In this document: positions 1-7,856 of the stretch, in pieces
Numbering within the stretch: position 1 is the first letter of the stretch
How the letters are laid out: the number at the start of each line of letters is the position of its first letter
Assembly: GCA_024224815.1 (NCBI GenBank)
Contig: JAAENC010000049.1
Span: forward strand, 1-60,228
Length of the DNA: 60,228 bases
Origin: Chloroflexota bacterium
GTDB lineage: Bacteria > Chloroflexota > Anaerolineae > Anaerolineales > Villigracilaceae
Reading direction: 5' to 3'
Notes under the pieces: generated by a model
The model's database searches: none
What the model saw: only the letters and a program-made list of their open reading frames with translations
What the model was told of the DNA's origin: nothing
Translations under genes and position numbers: made by a program

Positions 1-1
1 C

Positions 2-73
2 CGCAAATATGTAAAATGGCAGATGAAGAAGGAAGAACAGTTTGCCGGTAACCAAGATCGTTTGTTTGATTAG
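2..73 (+). CDS. C-terminal end of an unidentified protein (partial)
   Basis: An open frame runs in from the left edge and stops at TAG 71-73. It encodes about 23 charged residues ending in DRLFD. The gene body lies outside the window, so no family can be assigned. The frame is supported only by being open and by ending just before the convergent minus-strand gene at 107. Confidence 0.4.
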   Translation, partial: RKYVKWQMKKEEQFAGNQDRLFD

Positions 74-106
74 ATGAGTACCATCGCACCTTCTAGGTGC
101 AACACT

Positions 107-406
107 TCAAGCCACCACCTTTGGTGGTGGTACTTTACTTGGAGATGTTCTTTTACCTATCGCTGGAATATAGACACCATCTACTAACAAATAATAGCTG
201 TATGTAAATCCATTAGTTGTAATTCCCAATTCACATAATGTGTTTTCTATGGAAAAAATGCTTTCTGAAGTGGCCACTAACTTTCTGTTCTCAACAATGA
301 TCTTTCCATCTAACCATATTCTCTTTTTCCCTGTCCAATAGGCATGTTTAATTTCTGCAATATGTTTTTTACCAGAAATAGAAAATTCCCACGTGCGTTT
401 AGCCAT
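107..406 (-). CDS. FAIM1-like small protein
   Basis: 99 residues without signal peptide or membrane segment. The pattern resembles the Fas apoptotic inhibitory molecule fold. Residues 4-36 have a Trp-led strand, then ISGKKH, EIKH, TGKKRIWLDGK, matching the FAIM pattern of dG-H-iEfEHG-tsGKR-vyvDGK. Later FSIENTLC and LLVDGVYIPAI resemble the second FAIM repeat (FSIGNHDC, LIVDNREIPEI). FAIM proteins are small beta-sandwich proteins; their bacterial role is unknown. The C-terminus is a short Pro/Lys tail. It converges on the partial gene at the window edge. The assignment is by eye from motif spacing and needs a profile search. Confidence 0.6.
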   Translation of the reverse strand: MAKRTWEFSISGKKHIAEIKHAYWTGKKRIWLDGKIIVENRKLVATSESIFSIENTLCELGITTNGFTYSYYLLVDGVYIPAIGKRTSPSKVPPPKVVA

Positions 407-459
407 TTTTACCCTCAGTATGTTTTTGGTTCTTATTATTTGGTGAATTGTATCTGATA

Positions 460-1710
460 CTATCCATCAATCTTATTAATACGCTCCAACACCGGCGGAT
501 GTGAATAATTCAAAAAGACATTCAGCGGATGCGGGGTCAGATTTGATAGATTGTGCACACTGAGCTTCTTTAGGCCGCTGATTAATGCCTGCCCCTTGCC
601 GGTTGTTTCGACAGCCCAAGTATCTGCTTCGTATTCGTGTTTTCGTGAGAAGATGTTGAAGAAGATCGAGATCAATGATGAGATCGGCGCATAAAGGAAC
701 ATAAAGAAGATCAGGCTAGCGTAAATTGAAATATTCTCCATTTCAAATGCTGCAAAAAGTTGTTCGTTATTAAGGAAAAGGGAGAGGATAAAGAACATCA
801 ATCCGCTTTGCAAAAGTGATGTGACCATCATTTTTGGAATATGTTTGCGTTTGAAATGCCCCATCTCGTGTGCCAGCACCACAACGATTTCATCATCGTC
901 CAATTTTTCCATCAATGTGTCGAAAAAGACGATGCGGCGAAATTTACCGAAGCCGGTGAAGAAAGCGTTCAGACGTGTGGAGCGTTTTGAGCCATCCATT
1001 GTATAGATCCCCTCTAGGGCAAAATCTTGTTTCTGTGCATAGGCGATGATCTTTTCTTTCAAATCTCCCTCATCCAATGGTGTGAACTTATTGAATAGGG
1101 GCATGATCAGAACAGGCGCTAAAAATTGGACGATGAAGGTAAATAGGCTCATCCCGATCCAGGCATAGAGCCAGGCGAATTCTCCCGTCGCTTCGAAAAA
1201 CCAAAGCAACATTGCCAGCAAAGGTGCACCTAGTAGAACAGAAAGCAGCGTGCCTTTTACTAAATCGAGTAAAAAGGTTTTCACGGTTGTTGTATTAAAA
1301 CCAAAACGCTCCTCGATGAAAAAGGTGTAATAGACTGAAAAGGGGAGTGAAATCAAGGAAGAAAGCACAGAGAGAATTCCTGTGAAGATCAGGCCTGTGA
1401 CAATGCTTTCTTGTCCAAAGTTTCGGGCAAGGAAATCTACTGTATTAAAGCCACCCAGCAAGATGAAGCCAATTGTCAGGACCAAGCTTAGGGTGGCCCT
1501 CGCCTGCCCAAATCGCGTTTGCACTCGCGTATATCGTTGGGAACGCGCATATTTTTCATCATCGTATACATCGCGGAAGGCATCCGGTAAAAGAGGATCC
1601 AGAGAGCGAAGTTCCAGAAAATCAACAACCAGGTCCAAGAGATATTGGAGGAGTAAAACAGCCAGGATAAAGAAGAGGTAAGGGTTTATCATATGCGCGA
1701 GATTATACAT
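460..1710 (-). CDS. M48 family (Ste24/CAAX protease-like) zinc metalloprotease
   Basis: 416 residues with several hydrophobic segments (about 8-30, 72-90, 105-130, 150-205, 300-350). The zinc motif HEMGH lies near residue 281, and a downstream Glu in RKHEYEADTWA is the third ligand. This is the Ste24/M48A arrangement. The family cleaves membrane-associated substrates at the inner membrane, and bacterial members act in envelope quality control. An internal Met at 1692 (MINPYLFF) is an equally good start, because no strong ribosome binding site precedes either. The length is typical for M48A. The substrate is unknown. Confidence 0.88.
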   Translation of the reverse strand: MYNLAHMINPYLFFILAVLLLQYLLDLVVDFLELRSLDPLLPDAFRDVYDDEKYARSQRYTRVQTRFGQARATLSLVLTIGFILLGGFNTVDFLARNFGQESIVTGLIFTGILSVLSSLISLPFSVYYTFFIEERFGFNTTTVKTFLLDLVKGTLLSVLLGAPLLAMLLWFFEATGEFAWLYAWIGMSLFTFIVQFLAPVLIMPLFNKFTPLDEGDLKEKIIAYAQKQDFALEGIYTMDGSKRSTRLNAFFTGFGKFRRIVFFDTLMEKLDDDEIVVVLAHEMGHFKRKHIPKMMVTSLLQSGLMFFILSLFLNNEQLFAAFEMENISIYASLIFFMFLYAPISSLISIFFNIFSRKHEYEADTWAVETTGKGQALISGLKKLSVHNLSNLTPHPLNVFLNYSHPPVLERINKIDG

Positions 1711-1780
1711 TGGAATAGAGAGTGGGTTTTCATTGACAAGCCTTTTTTGCTTTGCAATGATACTTTAATGGAACTGCCTC

Positions 1781-1809
1781 TTGACTTTTTAGAACAACTG
1801 TTCTATATT
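1781..1809 (+). promoter_or_regulatory. Sigma70 promoter with SOS-box-like operator
   Basis: TTGACT (1781-1786) and TATATT (1804-1809) are separated by exactly 17 nt. The spacer and first base of the -10 hold the perfect palindrome AGAACAACTGTTCT (1791-1804). This contains GAAC-N4-GTTC, the core of the Gram-positive type LexA box. A repressor bound there would cover the space between -35 and -10. The only gene downstream is the membrane protein at 1863. Confidence 0.7.
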
Positions 1810-1862
1810 GTAGCTACCCAGCCTTACCCTTCCACATGGTGTTCTTATATAAGGAGGCAGCC

Positions 1863-2603
1863 ATGAATAAATCTTCAACTCGATCATTTTCAGCTTTTTC
1901 AAAAGACAATCTCCAACGCGGGCAGCTTTTTGGTTTTATCTTGCTCGGTGCTTTGCTTTCTTTTGAAATATTCAATTTTGGCTCAACAGATTTTGCTTTG
2001 CGAGACCTATTGGGCGAACTCCGTTTTCTCGGTGTACGTTGGGCAACTATCTTGGCCTTAGCATTTTGCGGGATCGATTTTGCAGGTGTTGCCCGTCTTT
2101 TTACTCCTGAGCAAGGGAATCAGGAACCTGCCGAAGTTTGGTATCTTTTTGGTGCTTGGCTCCTTGCCGCAGCAATGAACGCGATGCTTACCTGGTGGGG
2201 TGTCTCGGTCGCAATGCTTGAAAACCCTGCTATGGGCAGTGCCGTAGTTTCACAAGCAACACTTGTGAAAGCTGTTCCGATTTTCGTTGCAGCTATGGTT
2301 TGGCTTACACGTGTTCTAATTATTGGCGCCTTTTCTATTGCAGGAGAGCGTATTTTCTCGATGGCCGATAAACCATTTGCCCGAAAAACCTATACAAAGA
2401 CAAAGACGAAGCGCCGCCCGGTAGTAACGACTAAATCTCGTCCTGCAACCCAAAGTTTTCGACCTGCTCCAAAACAGCAAACAGCTTTCTCCGCTTCTCC
2501 TTCACAGCGTTCAGAGCCACGCAACTCTCGTAGTGAGCCAACTTATCATCCCGTAGGAATGTCTGCTCAATCGAGCGATGACAATCAGCCACCGTGGAGG
2601 TAA
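1863..2603 (+). CDS. Small multi-pass membrane protein, putatively damage-inducible
   Basis: 246 residues, family not recognised. The start is ATG 1863, preceded by AAGGAGG with 5-6 nt spacing; an upstream in-frame ATG at 1836 lacks a ribosome site. Hydrophobic stretches near residues 22-42, 60-85, 100-125 and 145-170 suggest four membrane helices. A cytoplasmic, Lys/Arg/Ser/Pro-rich, disordered tail covers about 185-246. The gene stands alone between an SOS-box-like promoter and a strong terminator. A membrane protein under LexA-type control could be a cell-division inhibitor or a holin-like factor, but nothing in the protein proves this. Confidence 0.8.
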   Translation: MNKSSTRSFSAFSKDNLQRGQLFGFILLGALLSFEIFNFGSTDFALRDLLGELRFLGVRWATILALAFCGIDFAGVARLFTPEQGNQEPAEVWYLFGAWLLAAAMNAMLTWWGVSVAMLENPAMGSAVVSQATLVKAVPIFVAAMVWLTRVLIIGAFSIAGERIFSMADKPFARKTYTKTKTKRRPVVTTKSRPATQSFRPAPKQQTAFSASPSQRSEPRNSRSEPTYHPVGMSAQSSDDNQPPWR

Positions 2604-2701
2604 AAAACAACAAAAGCTGACAGGTTTTCATAAGATAAACTCAGAAAAAGGTATTTCCCCTCTCCCACGTTTTCAGAAACTTGTGAAGCCTGTCAGTTTT
2701 G

Positions 2702-2759
2702 TCAACTAAAAGACCCTTCTTTCATTTGAATGAAAGAAGGGTCTTTTAGTTGATTTTTC
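2702..2759 (+). terminator. Long perfect hairpin terminator
   Basis: A perfect 25-bp inverted repeat (2702-2726 with 2729-2753) is followed by a T run. It ends the transcript of the membrane protein at 1863. The stem is unusually long. Confidence 0.85.
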
Positions 2760-2762
2760 TTT

Positions 2763-3006
2763 ATCGTACATCCGTTAGAAAGAGATGTGATTTTTCAGTC
2801 CGAATGGACTTTGTATAACTAGCACGGTCGGTTTACCGCCGTGCAGATGTTAAAATCAGTATGATTTTTGTCTTTGAAAAGACAATCTAGTCTTTAATTT
2901 CACCCGCACGGGGATAAATCCACCGTGCTATAGTTGCAAAGCCCGCTCAAGCGGACTGAAAAATCTGCTCATTTACCTTTTTACTCGAATATTTTGATGA
3001 ATGTAC
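2763..3006. repeat. 244-bp palindromic repeat element, copy 1
   Basis: It is about 85-90 percent identical by eye to 14206-14449, and both copies are exactly 244 bp. The ends are near-inverted (GTACAT and ATGTAC). Inner arms also pair: TTTTTCAGTCCG near 2790 with CGGACTGAAAAA near 2952, and TAGCACGGT with ACCGTGCTA. No open frame is conserved. It lies directly after a terminator, in the only gene-free stretch of more than 300 bp in this part. It is MITE-like; a structured RNA is an alternative. Confidence 0.8.
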
Positions 3007-3069
3007 GGTAGAGAAGTTACTCTTATATATAGAACCACAAGTGTGAGGAGCGATCTTAGATTTCGATAA

Positions 3070-3816
3070 TTATTTTTTAAGAAAAAAATCTGAAAGGGGC
3101 GCTTCATCTCCTGCTGAAAATACTTTCTCTTCATCCCTTGTAATTATATGTACTTTTCCTTCTCCCATAACTTGCCAGCTTTCTCCTATTTTTCCTACTA
3201 GCGCGGTATTCTCATCTACCCCGAGAATAAACTCCCCCTCTTTCAGCTTGCGGCGAAGAGAAAAGAGGAATGTTGACCATAATCCGTGCATTCTATCGAA
3301 ATGTGGCATAACAAATTTTGTCGGAAGAATATTGAAGGCGTTTTGGGCTTGTGGTTGCACTGCTGAGCGGAAATTTGGGATTTGCTGCGCAAGAATCATT
3401 GCTCCGGCGGAGCAGCCCGCGTAAATAGCGCCTCGCCCCCATGCTTTTTGTGCAGCTTTCCAGGCGCGAGAGCCTTGCATTGTTTCATAAAGATAGGCTG
3501 GCTTTCCACCAGAAAAGTAGATTAGGTCAGCTTGCTCAAGAGCAGATTCCCATTGAGGGTCATTGGCTGAATTTTGGTCGATAATCCGAGCCGGAGTTAC
3601 TTCTGCTCCTAATGCTTCAAAATGTTCTACGCCCATTTTAAGCCAGCGATTTACGCTTTTGTCACCTTCTTGTCCGGCTGCTGTTGGCATACAGACCACA
3701 CGAGGGGCGTGTCCATTTTTGTTGATCGAGGCCAAGAGATAGCGGTCAACATCATTCATTACAGGTAGGTATTCTCCCGAGCCAACTAAAGTGATTATTC
3801 CATTTATCATTTTCAT
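3070..3816 (-). CDS. Peptidase S51 / class I glutamine amidotransferase-like hydrolase
   Basis: 248 residues, cytoplasmic. The nucleophile elbow is YAGCSAGAM near residue 136, the Ser-Ala-Gly motif of dipeptidase E and cyanophycinase relatives. FSGGKPAYLYETM (about 101-113) and MPHFDR (about 170) are also typical of the fold. S51 enzymes cleave Asp-type dipeptides or cyanophycin. This shorter, divergent member cannot be given a substrate. The start is the first ATG of ATGAAAATG, with AGAGAG just upstream. It is divergent from the lipoprotein gene at 3997 with a 180-bp gap holding that gene's promoter. Confidence 0.75.
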   Translation of the reverse strand: MKMINGIITLVGSGEYLPVMNDVDRYLLASINKNGHAPRVVCMPTAAGQEGDKSVNRWLKMGVEHFEALGAEVTPARIIDQNSANDPQWESALEQADLIYFSGGKPAYLYETMQGSRAWKAAQKAWGRGAIYAGCSAGAMILAQQIPNFRSAVQPQAQNAFNILPTKFVMPHFDRMHGLWSTFLFSLRRKLKEGEFILGVDENTALVGKIGESWQVMGEGKVHIITRDEEKVFSAGDEAPLSDFFLKK

Positions 3817-3887
3817 CTCTCTGTGCGTTCAAATTTAAATAATAAGGATAATAACATAGCGAAAAAGTGAGTAAGATGCAAAGAAAA

Positions 3888-3942
3888 CTAAATCAAATCT
3901 CAAAGAAATCTAAACATTTTCTGAACAACTTTTTTCTATACT
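3888..3942 (+). promoter_or_regulatory. Regulon promoter 1: four 11-bp direct repeats and -10
   Basis: Four contiguous 11-mers all begin with CT: CTAAATCAAAT, CTCAAAGAAAT, CTAAACATTTT and CTGAACAACTT (3888-3931). A 5-nt TTTTC spacer follows, then TATACT (3937-3942). No -35 hexamer is present; the last repeat occupies that place. This is the layout of PhoB/OmpR-type activator boxes. Confidence 0.8.
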
Positions 3943-3952
3943 CTTTGCATAG

Positions 3953-3980
3953 AACGGGAAAAACTTCACTTCTCCCCGTT
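3953..3980 (+). promoter_or_regulatory. Conserved 5' leader hairpin
   Basis: AACGGG (3953-3958) pairs with CCCGTT (3975-3980) in the untranslated leader, 5-6 nt before AAAGGAG. The same hairpin precedes the genes at 7857 and 9641, so it is a shared leader element. Confidence 0.55.
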
Positions 3981-3996
3981 ATTAAAGGAGCAAATT

Positions 3997-5631
3997 ATGT
4001 TTAGTAAAAGACTTTCTCTTGTTTTTATCATTTTGGTCGTAGCGTTATCTGCGTGTGGTACGCAATCTACTTATGAAGCTGCCCCGACAGAAGCAATTCA
4101 ATTGGCGGGCGCATCTTCTGCTGTAAAAACAGAAAATGTTTCTCTTTCAACTTCCACAAATGCAGATGCAGAGCCTGTTCAGGCATCTCTTTCTTATCCT
4201 GTTGTAGATACCGACCAAGGTAATTGTTACGATGCGCAGAATCAGGTGGGATGCCCACAAAGGGGATCCGCTTTTTTCGGGCAGGATGCCCAATATAAGG
4301 GAAACCAGCCTAGTTACACGGATAATTCCGATGGAACAATTACGGATAATGTGACCGGCTTAATGTGGCAGCAGGATCCCGGTGAAAAGATGTCCTATTC
4401 CCAAGCAGTTTCTGGCGCATCGGACTTGACCCTGGCTGGCTACTCCGACTGGAGGTTGCCTACTATCAAAGAGCTTTATTCTCTGATTCAATTCAGCGGG
4501 TTAGATGTCAGCGGCCCGAACAGCACGAACCTGGTTCCCTTTATTGATACCGACTATTTTGTCTTTGAATATGGTAATGAGAGCGCAGGTGAACGTATGA
4601 TCGATTCTCAGTGGGCGACAAGCTCAATATATGGTGGCAGCGTCATGAATGGGCAAGAGGCAATGTTTGGCGTCAACTTTGCTGATGGGCGTATTAAAGG
4701 TTACCCGACTAATGGTAGAGGTAAATATTTTGTGATCTATGTGCGCGGAAATACAAGTTATGGGATCAATGACTTTGTAGATAACGGAAATAGCACAGTC
4801 AGCGATAATGCTACAGGATTAACTTGGATGCAAAATGACAGTGCCTCTGGTGTGAATTGGGAAGCAGCGATTAACTATTGCGAAAGCCTGGACTTTGCAG
4901 GCTCAAGCAATTGGCGTTTGCCGAATGCAAAAGAGTTACATAGTATCGTTGATTATAAGCGTTCGCCCGATATGACAAATTCTGCCGCAATTGATCCGGT
5001 CTTCAATATCTCGATGATCACAAATGAAGCCGGGCAAAGCGATTATCCTGCCTTTTGGAGTAGCACCACTCATGCAAATCAGCGTAGCGGCGGCGGGGCA
5101 GCTTATATCAATTTTGGGCGCTCGATGGGTAATATGAATGGAAATTGGATAGATGTTCATGGCGCTGGCGCACAGCGTAGCGATCCTAAAACAGGCAGCG
5201 CAGCCGATTGGCCTACAGGTCATGGCCCGCAAGGTGATGCCATTCGTGTAGATAATTATGTCCGCTGCGTAACGGATAGCACGATATCTACAAATGTAAA
5301 TGGAAATCCTTCTACGGTTACAGGTGGAGAAACAAATGCTCAGCCTCCTGCAGGGCAACAATCTCAGCCAAGCGGTAATAATCAGCAAGGCCAGGGCCAA
5401 CCCAACGGTCAACAAAATCAGGGACAAAGACCTGATCTCGCCGCAGCCGCAGCAAAATTAGGTATCACTGAAGATGCACTGAAAGCCGCTCTAGGCGCTC
5501 CACCTCCCAACTTCGCCGAAGCAGCCGCTAAGTTAGGTGTTACAGAAGAGGCACTAATTGATGCTTTGGGTATCCCCGCCGGAGGGCCGCCGAATGGCGG
5601 ACAAGCTCCCGCTGGCTCGCCAAATGGGTAA
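3997..5631 (+). CDS. Lipoprotein with two DUF1566 (Lcl C-terminal) domains and AALG repeats
   Basis: 544 residues. The signal peptide ends in the lipobox ALSAC with the lipid Cys at residue 20. Two tandem DUF1566/Lcl-type domains follow, at about 95-255 and 262-425. Each has a D-x-x-T-G-L-x-W start, a WRLPT/N-x-K-E-L core and a tryptophan-serine region (WATSS, FWSSTT). A Gln/Gly/Pro linker (430-490) leads to one pair of AALG repeats (AAKLGITEDALKAALG, AAKLGVTEEALIDALG). DUF1566 is a surface adhesin-type domain in other bacteria; no ligand can be named. The promoter is regulon promoter 1 and a hairpin closes the unit at 5645. The shared C-terminal repeat links it to the proteins at 9641 and 17024. 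Confidence 0.88.
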   Translation: MFSKRLSLVFIILVVALSACGTQSTYEAAPTEAIQLAGASSAVKTENVSLSTSTNADAEPVQASLSYPVVDTDQGNCYDAQNQVGCPQRGSAFFGQDAQYKGNQPSYTDNSDGTITDNVTGLMWQQDPGEKMSYSQAVSGASDLTLAGYSDWRLPTIKELYSLIQFSGLDVSGPNSTNLVPFIDTDYFVFEYGNESAGERMIDSQWATSSIYGGSVMNGQEAMFGVNFADGRIKGYPTNGRGKYFVIYVRGNTSYGINDFVDNGNSTVSDNATGLTWMQNDSASGVNWEAAINYCESLDFAGSSNWRLPNAKELHSIVDYKRSPDMTNSAAIDPVFNISMITNEAGQSDYPAFWSSTTHANQRSGGGAAYINFGRSMGNMNGNWIDVHGAGAQRSDPKTGSAADWPTGHGPQGDAIRVDNYVRCVTDSTISTNVNGNPSTVTGGETNAQPPAGQQSQPSGNNQQGQGQPNGQQNQGQRPDLAAAAAKLGITEDALKAALGAPPPNFAEAAAKLGVTEEALIDALGIPAGGPPNGGQAPAGSPNG

Positions 5632-5644
5632 ATTAAAAAATAAA

Positions 5645-5677
5645 AACCTTGCGAAGATTTCAAATCTTCGCAAGGTT
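5645..5677. terminator. Bidirectional-looking hairpin
   Basis: A perfect 16-bp inverted repeat (5645-5660 with 5662-5677). The T run is better on the minus strand, but the hairpin lies directly after the plus-strand gene ending at 5631. Confidence 0.65.
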
Positions 5678-5738
5678 GAATTTAAAGGAAATGATGTCTC
5701 AGAAAAAGATCGTTATCTTTTCTTTTTCACATAAAATC

Positions 5739-5781
5739 CTAAGAATATTCTAAAGATATCTTAATCGTTGTTGTTTACTAT
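5739..5781 (+). promoter_or_regulatory. Possible diverged regulon promoter for the YceI gene
   Basis: CTAAGAATATT (5739) is followed directly by CTAAAGATATC (5750), an 11-bp direct repeat like those of the other regulon promoters. The best -10 (TACTAT, 5776-5781) is one repeat further away than in the others, so membership is uncertain. Confidence 0.35.
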
Positions 5782-5813
5782 CCTGACGACACAAAACACA
5801 AAAGGAGAAAATC

Positions 5814-6518
5814 ATGTTCAAGAAAAAACTTTATTTGGTATTAATACTGGTTGTTTTGTTCCTATCCGCTTGCGGTGTACCTGAGCCGGAAGCGGAAATA
5901 CCTTTAGAAATTCCAACAGAAACAGATGTAATTGTCGAGGAAGCGCCTGTGGAGGAAGCGGAGGTATCCGAGGCAGAGACATCTGAAAAGCCAGATGCTG
6001 AAGGGATTTATGTGGTTGACATCAAGGAATCATCCCTTGGTTGGTTTGGCGAAAAGGTGATTGGTAAAAAACATTATGGTTCAGTGAAGATTTTGGAAGG
6101 GACTTTGGTTGTTGAAAACGGAACTTTTGTCTCCGGCACAGTAGTGATGGATATGAATAGCATCAATGTGGAAGATGGAAGTCCGCAGCGCTTGGAGAAT
6201 CATCTCAAAAATGATGATTTCTTTGGCGTTAATGCTCACCCTACATCTACACTTGAGATCATTTCTGCCAAAGCATTAGGCAACGATCAATATGCTGTCT
6301 CTGCAACCCTGACTATTAAAGGGATCAGTCAGCCCCTCGACTTTATTGCAATTGCAACCGAAGAAAGCGGGCGCATTACCGCATCTGCCGAGATCGTTTT
6401 TGATCGCACACTCTATGGTATTGAGTATGATTCGGCTTCCATCTTTAGCGATCTGGGCGATAAGGCTATCAAGGATGAGATTTCTATCTCTGTGACGCTT
6501 GTTGCGTTGGAAGCATAA
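5814..6518 (+). CDS. YceI-family lipoprotein
   Basis: 234 residues. The lipobox is FLSAC with Cys20, followed by a Glu/Pro-rich linker (22-62). Residues about 65-234 form a YceI domain, a lipocalin-like beta barrel. Recognisable segments are SLGWFGEKVIGKKHYGSVKI, GTVVMDMNSINVEDG, LENHLKNDDFFGVNAHPTSTLEI and LTIKGISQPLDF. YceI proteins bind long isoprenoid or amide lipids and are often induced by envelope, pH or oxidative stress. The start has AAAAGGAG 6 nt upstream. It is a monocistronic unit ended by a strong terminator and lies within the run of surface lipoprotein genes. Confidence 0.93.
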   Translation: MFKKKLYLVLILVVLFLSACGVPEPEAEIPLEIPTETDVIVEEAPVEEAEVSEAETSEKPDAEGIYVVDIKESSLGWFGEKVIGKKHYGSVKILEGTLVVENGTFVSGTVVMDMNSINVEDGSPQRLENHLKNDDFFGVNAHPTSTLEIISAKALGNDQYAVSATLTIKGISQPLDFIAIATEESGRITASAEIVFDRTLYGIEYDSASIFSDLGDKAIKDEISISVTLVALEA

Positions 6519-6536
6519 GGACAAATTTGTTTTCAC

Positions 6537-6570
6537 AAAAAGAGACTATCAATTGATAGTCTCTTTTTCT
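6537..6570 (+). terminator. Intrinsic terminator after the YceI gene
   Basis: AAAAAGAGACTATCAA pairs perfectly with TTGATAGTCTCTTTTT and is followed by CTTT. It is A/T-flanked, so it could work for both strands, including the convergent gene at 6640. Confidence 0.85.
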
Positions 6571-6639
6571 TTATCACATTAGTGAGTTGAGGACATCAGC
6601 CCGAAAAGAAAATCACCGCATAGCAAGTGTTCTTACTAC

Positions 6640-7233
6640 TTATAAAGCTGATTTTAGCGCATCCCTTTGCCCAGCCATATTTACCTGCCGAATCCATTTT
6701 TCTCGCTGCTCTTGCGTTGAGCTAAGAATTGGACCGAATCGAGATATATGATCTACCTTAACTCCACAAAATTCAAGAATTGTTCTTTTGATGGTTTTGA
6801 TGATCGGATCACCCTGAAATAACCTGTAATACCAAACTGGCGTATCCATGGTGACGATTATGCTACCTTTTTTGCCTTGAAGCAATTTCCTGGGATTTGC
6901 TTTTCCCCTCTGATATTCAAATGCAAAACCAGGTAAAAGGATTCTGTCAAATACGCCCTTTAGTTTTGCCGGAACGGTCCCCCACCAAACAGGGGTAATG
7001 ATCACAACACGATCTGCATCTTGAATTTCCTTTTGCAGATTTTTTAAATCTTTACCAAGCTCCTGCTTTTTGGCATAGCCATTTTCAAGGTTTAGATCGA
7101 AATTAAGTTCTGAAATATGAATAACTTTCGCCATATTTCCAGAATCTAGCACCCCTTGCGAATACGCTTCAGAAAAACTATGAGATAAACTTTCAGGTTT
7201 TGGGTTCCCATTTAGAACGAGAATTTTAGACAC
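6640..7233 (-). CDS. NAD(P)H-dependent flavin oxidoreductase (flavodoxin-like fold)
   Basis: 197 residues, cytoplasmic. It has the flavodoxin_2 pattern: N-terminal ILVLNGNPKPESLSHSF binds the FMN or FAD phosphate, and VVIITPVWWGTVPAKLKGVFDRI (near 75-97) is the conserved flavin loop and helix. Relatives (MdaB, KefF, NQO-type) reduce quinones with two electrons. The next gene upstream on the same strand is a MerR regulator at 7307-7663, 73 bp away. The pair looks like a regulator and its target enzyme for electrophile or quinone stress. The exact substrate is unknown. Confidence 0.85.
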   Translation of the reverse strand: MSKILVLNGNPKPESLSHSFSEAYSQGVLDSGNMAKVIHISELNFDLNLENGYAKKQELGKDLKNLQKEIQDADRVVIITPVWWGTVPAKLKGVFDRILLPGFAFEYQRGKANPRKLLQGKKGSIIVTMDTPVWYYRLFQGDPIIKTIKRTILEFCGVKVDHISRFGPILSSTQEQREKWIRQVNMAGQRDALKSAL

Positions 7234-7306
7234 TTCAGCCTCCAGAGAATTGTTTTTGCTAGTCTAACGTATTCCCTTAGGGGCAGAGTCAAGAGGTGAT
7301 TTACAA

Positions 7307-7663
7307 CTAACTACATGCGTTCTTTTCTAATTCTCCTAAAAATCTATTTAGCTCAATCTTTTTTTCTTCCAATCTTGAAATTTCCAGATCGTTATTTTCA
7401 ATTTTTTCTTTCACTAAAAGAGCAGCCTTTTCCCAAGGGAAAATATCGCAAGATACTTCTTCATCTAAAAGAACTTTTATCTCAGCAAGCCTAAACCCCA
7501 ATTCTTTTGCCTGCCTTATGATTTGAATTAGCCCAATATCGTTCTCGGTGAAATATCGATACCTTCCCTTTCTCTCAATAGTGGGAAGTAAGCCTAAGCT
7601 CTCGTAGAGTCTTATTGCTTTGGGGGATGCGCCTGTTTGCCTGGACACCTCACCAATATACAT
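7307..7663 (-). CDS. MerR-family transcriptional regulator
   Basis: 118 residues. The N-terminal winged helix reads MYIGEVSRQTGASPKAIRLYESLGLL followed by GRYRYF, the classic MerR DNA-binding pattern. A coiled coil covers about 75-115. Two Cys residues (near 72 and at 117) could sense metal or redox state, but no family-specific Cys pattern is clear. It probably controls the flavin oxidoreductase gene just downstream. The start abuts the upstream region of the lipoprotein gene at 7857, from which it diverges. Confidence 0.9.
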   Translation of the reverse strand: MYIGEVSRQTGASPKAIRLYESLGLLPTIERKGRYRYFTENDIGLIQIIRQAKELGFRLAEIKVLLDEEVSCDIFPWEKAALLVKEKIENNDLEISRLEEKKIELNRFLGELEKNACS

Positions 7664-7748
7664 ATTTATCTCCGATATTTTCTCATTTTATTTAGTGAAA
7701 TTATACAATAATTTCTACTCTTCAAGCGTGGTGCTGTTTTTGTCAAAA

Positions 7749-7803
7749 TTACACAAGTTTCAAACACAATCTGCACAACTTCTGAACATCTTTTTTCTAT
7801 ACT
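7749..7803 (+). promoter_or_regulatory. Regulon promoter 2
   Basis: The 11-mers TTACACAAGTT (7749), TCAAACACAAT (7760), CTGCACAACTT (7771) and CTGAACATCTT (7782) are contiguous. TTTTC and then TATACT (7798-7803) follow. The region from here to the start codon is nearly identical to that of the gene at 9641. Confidence 0.8.
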
Positions 7804-7814
7804 CTAGTCAATAT

Positions 7815-7837
7815 ACGGGAAGAAGAACTTTACCCGT
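7815..7837 (+). promoter_or_regulatory. Conserved 5' leader hairpin
   Basis: ACGGG (7815-7819) pairs with CCCGT (7833-7837), ahead of AAAGGAG. It is the same element as at 3953 and 9598. Confidence 0.5.
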
Positions 7838-7856
7838 TCTGTATAAAGGAGAAAAA

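Noticed and set aside
2763-3006. The 244-bp element as an IS with a transposase
   Set aside because: No open frame is conserved between the two copies and it is too short.
4936-5427. A 163-residue minus-strand frame inside the DUF1566 gene
   Set aside because: Cys/Ile-rich shadow with no motif; the sense frame is clearly coding.
7307-7663. The MerR and flavin oxidoreductase genes as part of the 11-bp-box regulon
   Set aside because: They are on the opposite strand, and no 11-bp boxes precede the MerR gene in its own direction.
7620-7856. Long N-terminal extension of the lipoprotein gene at 7857
   Set aside because: It runs across the regulon promoter and leader, and the lipobox signal peptide only fits a start at 7857.
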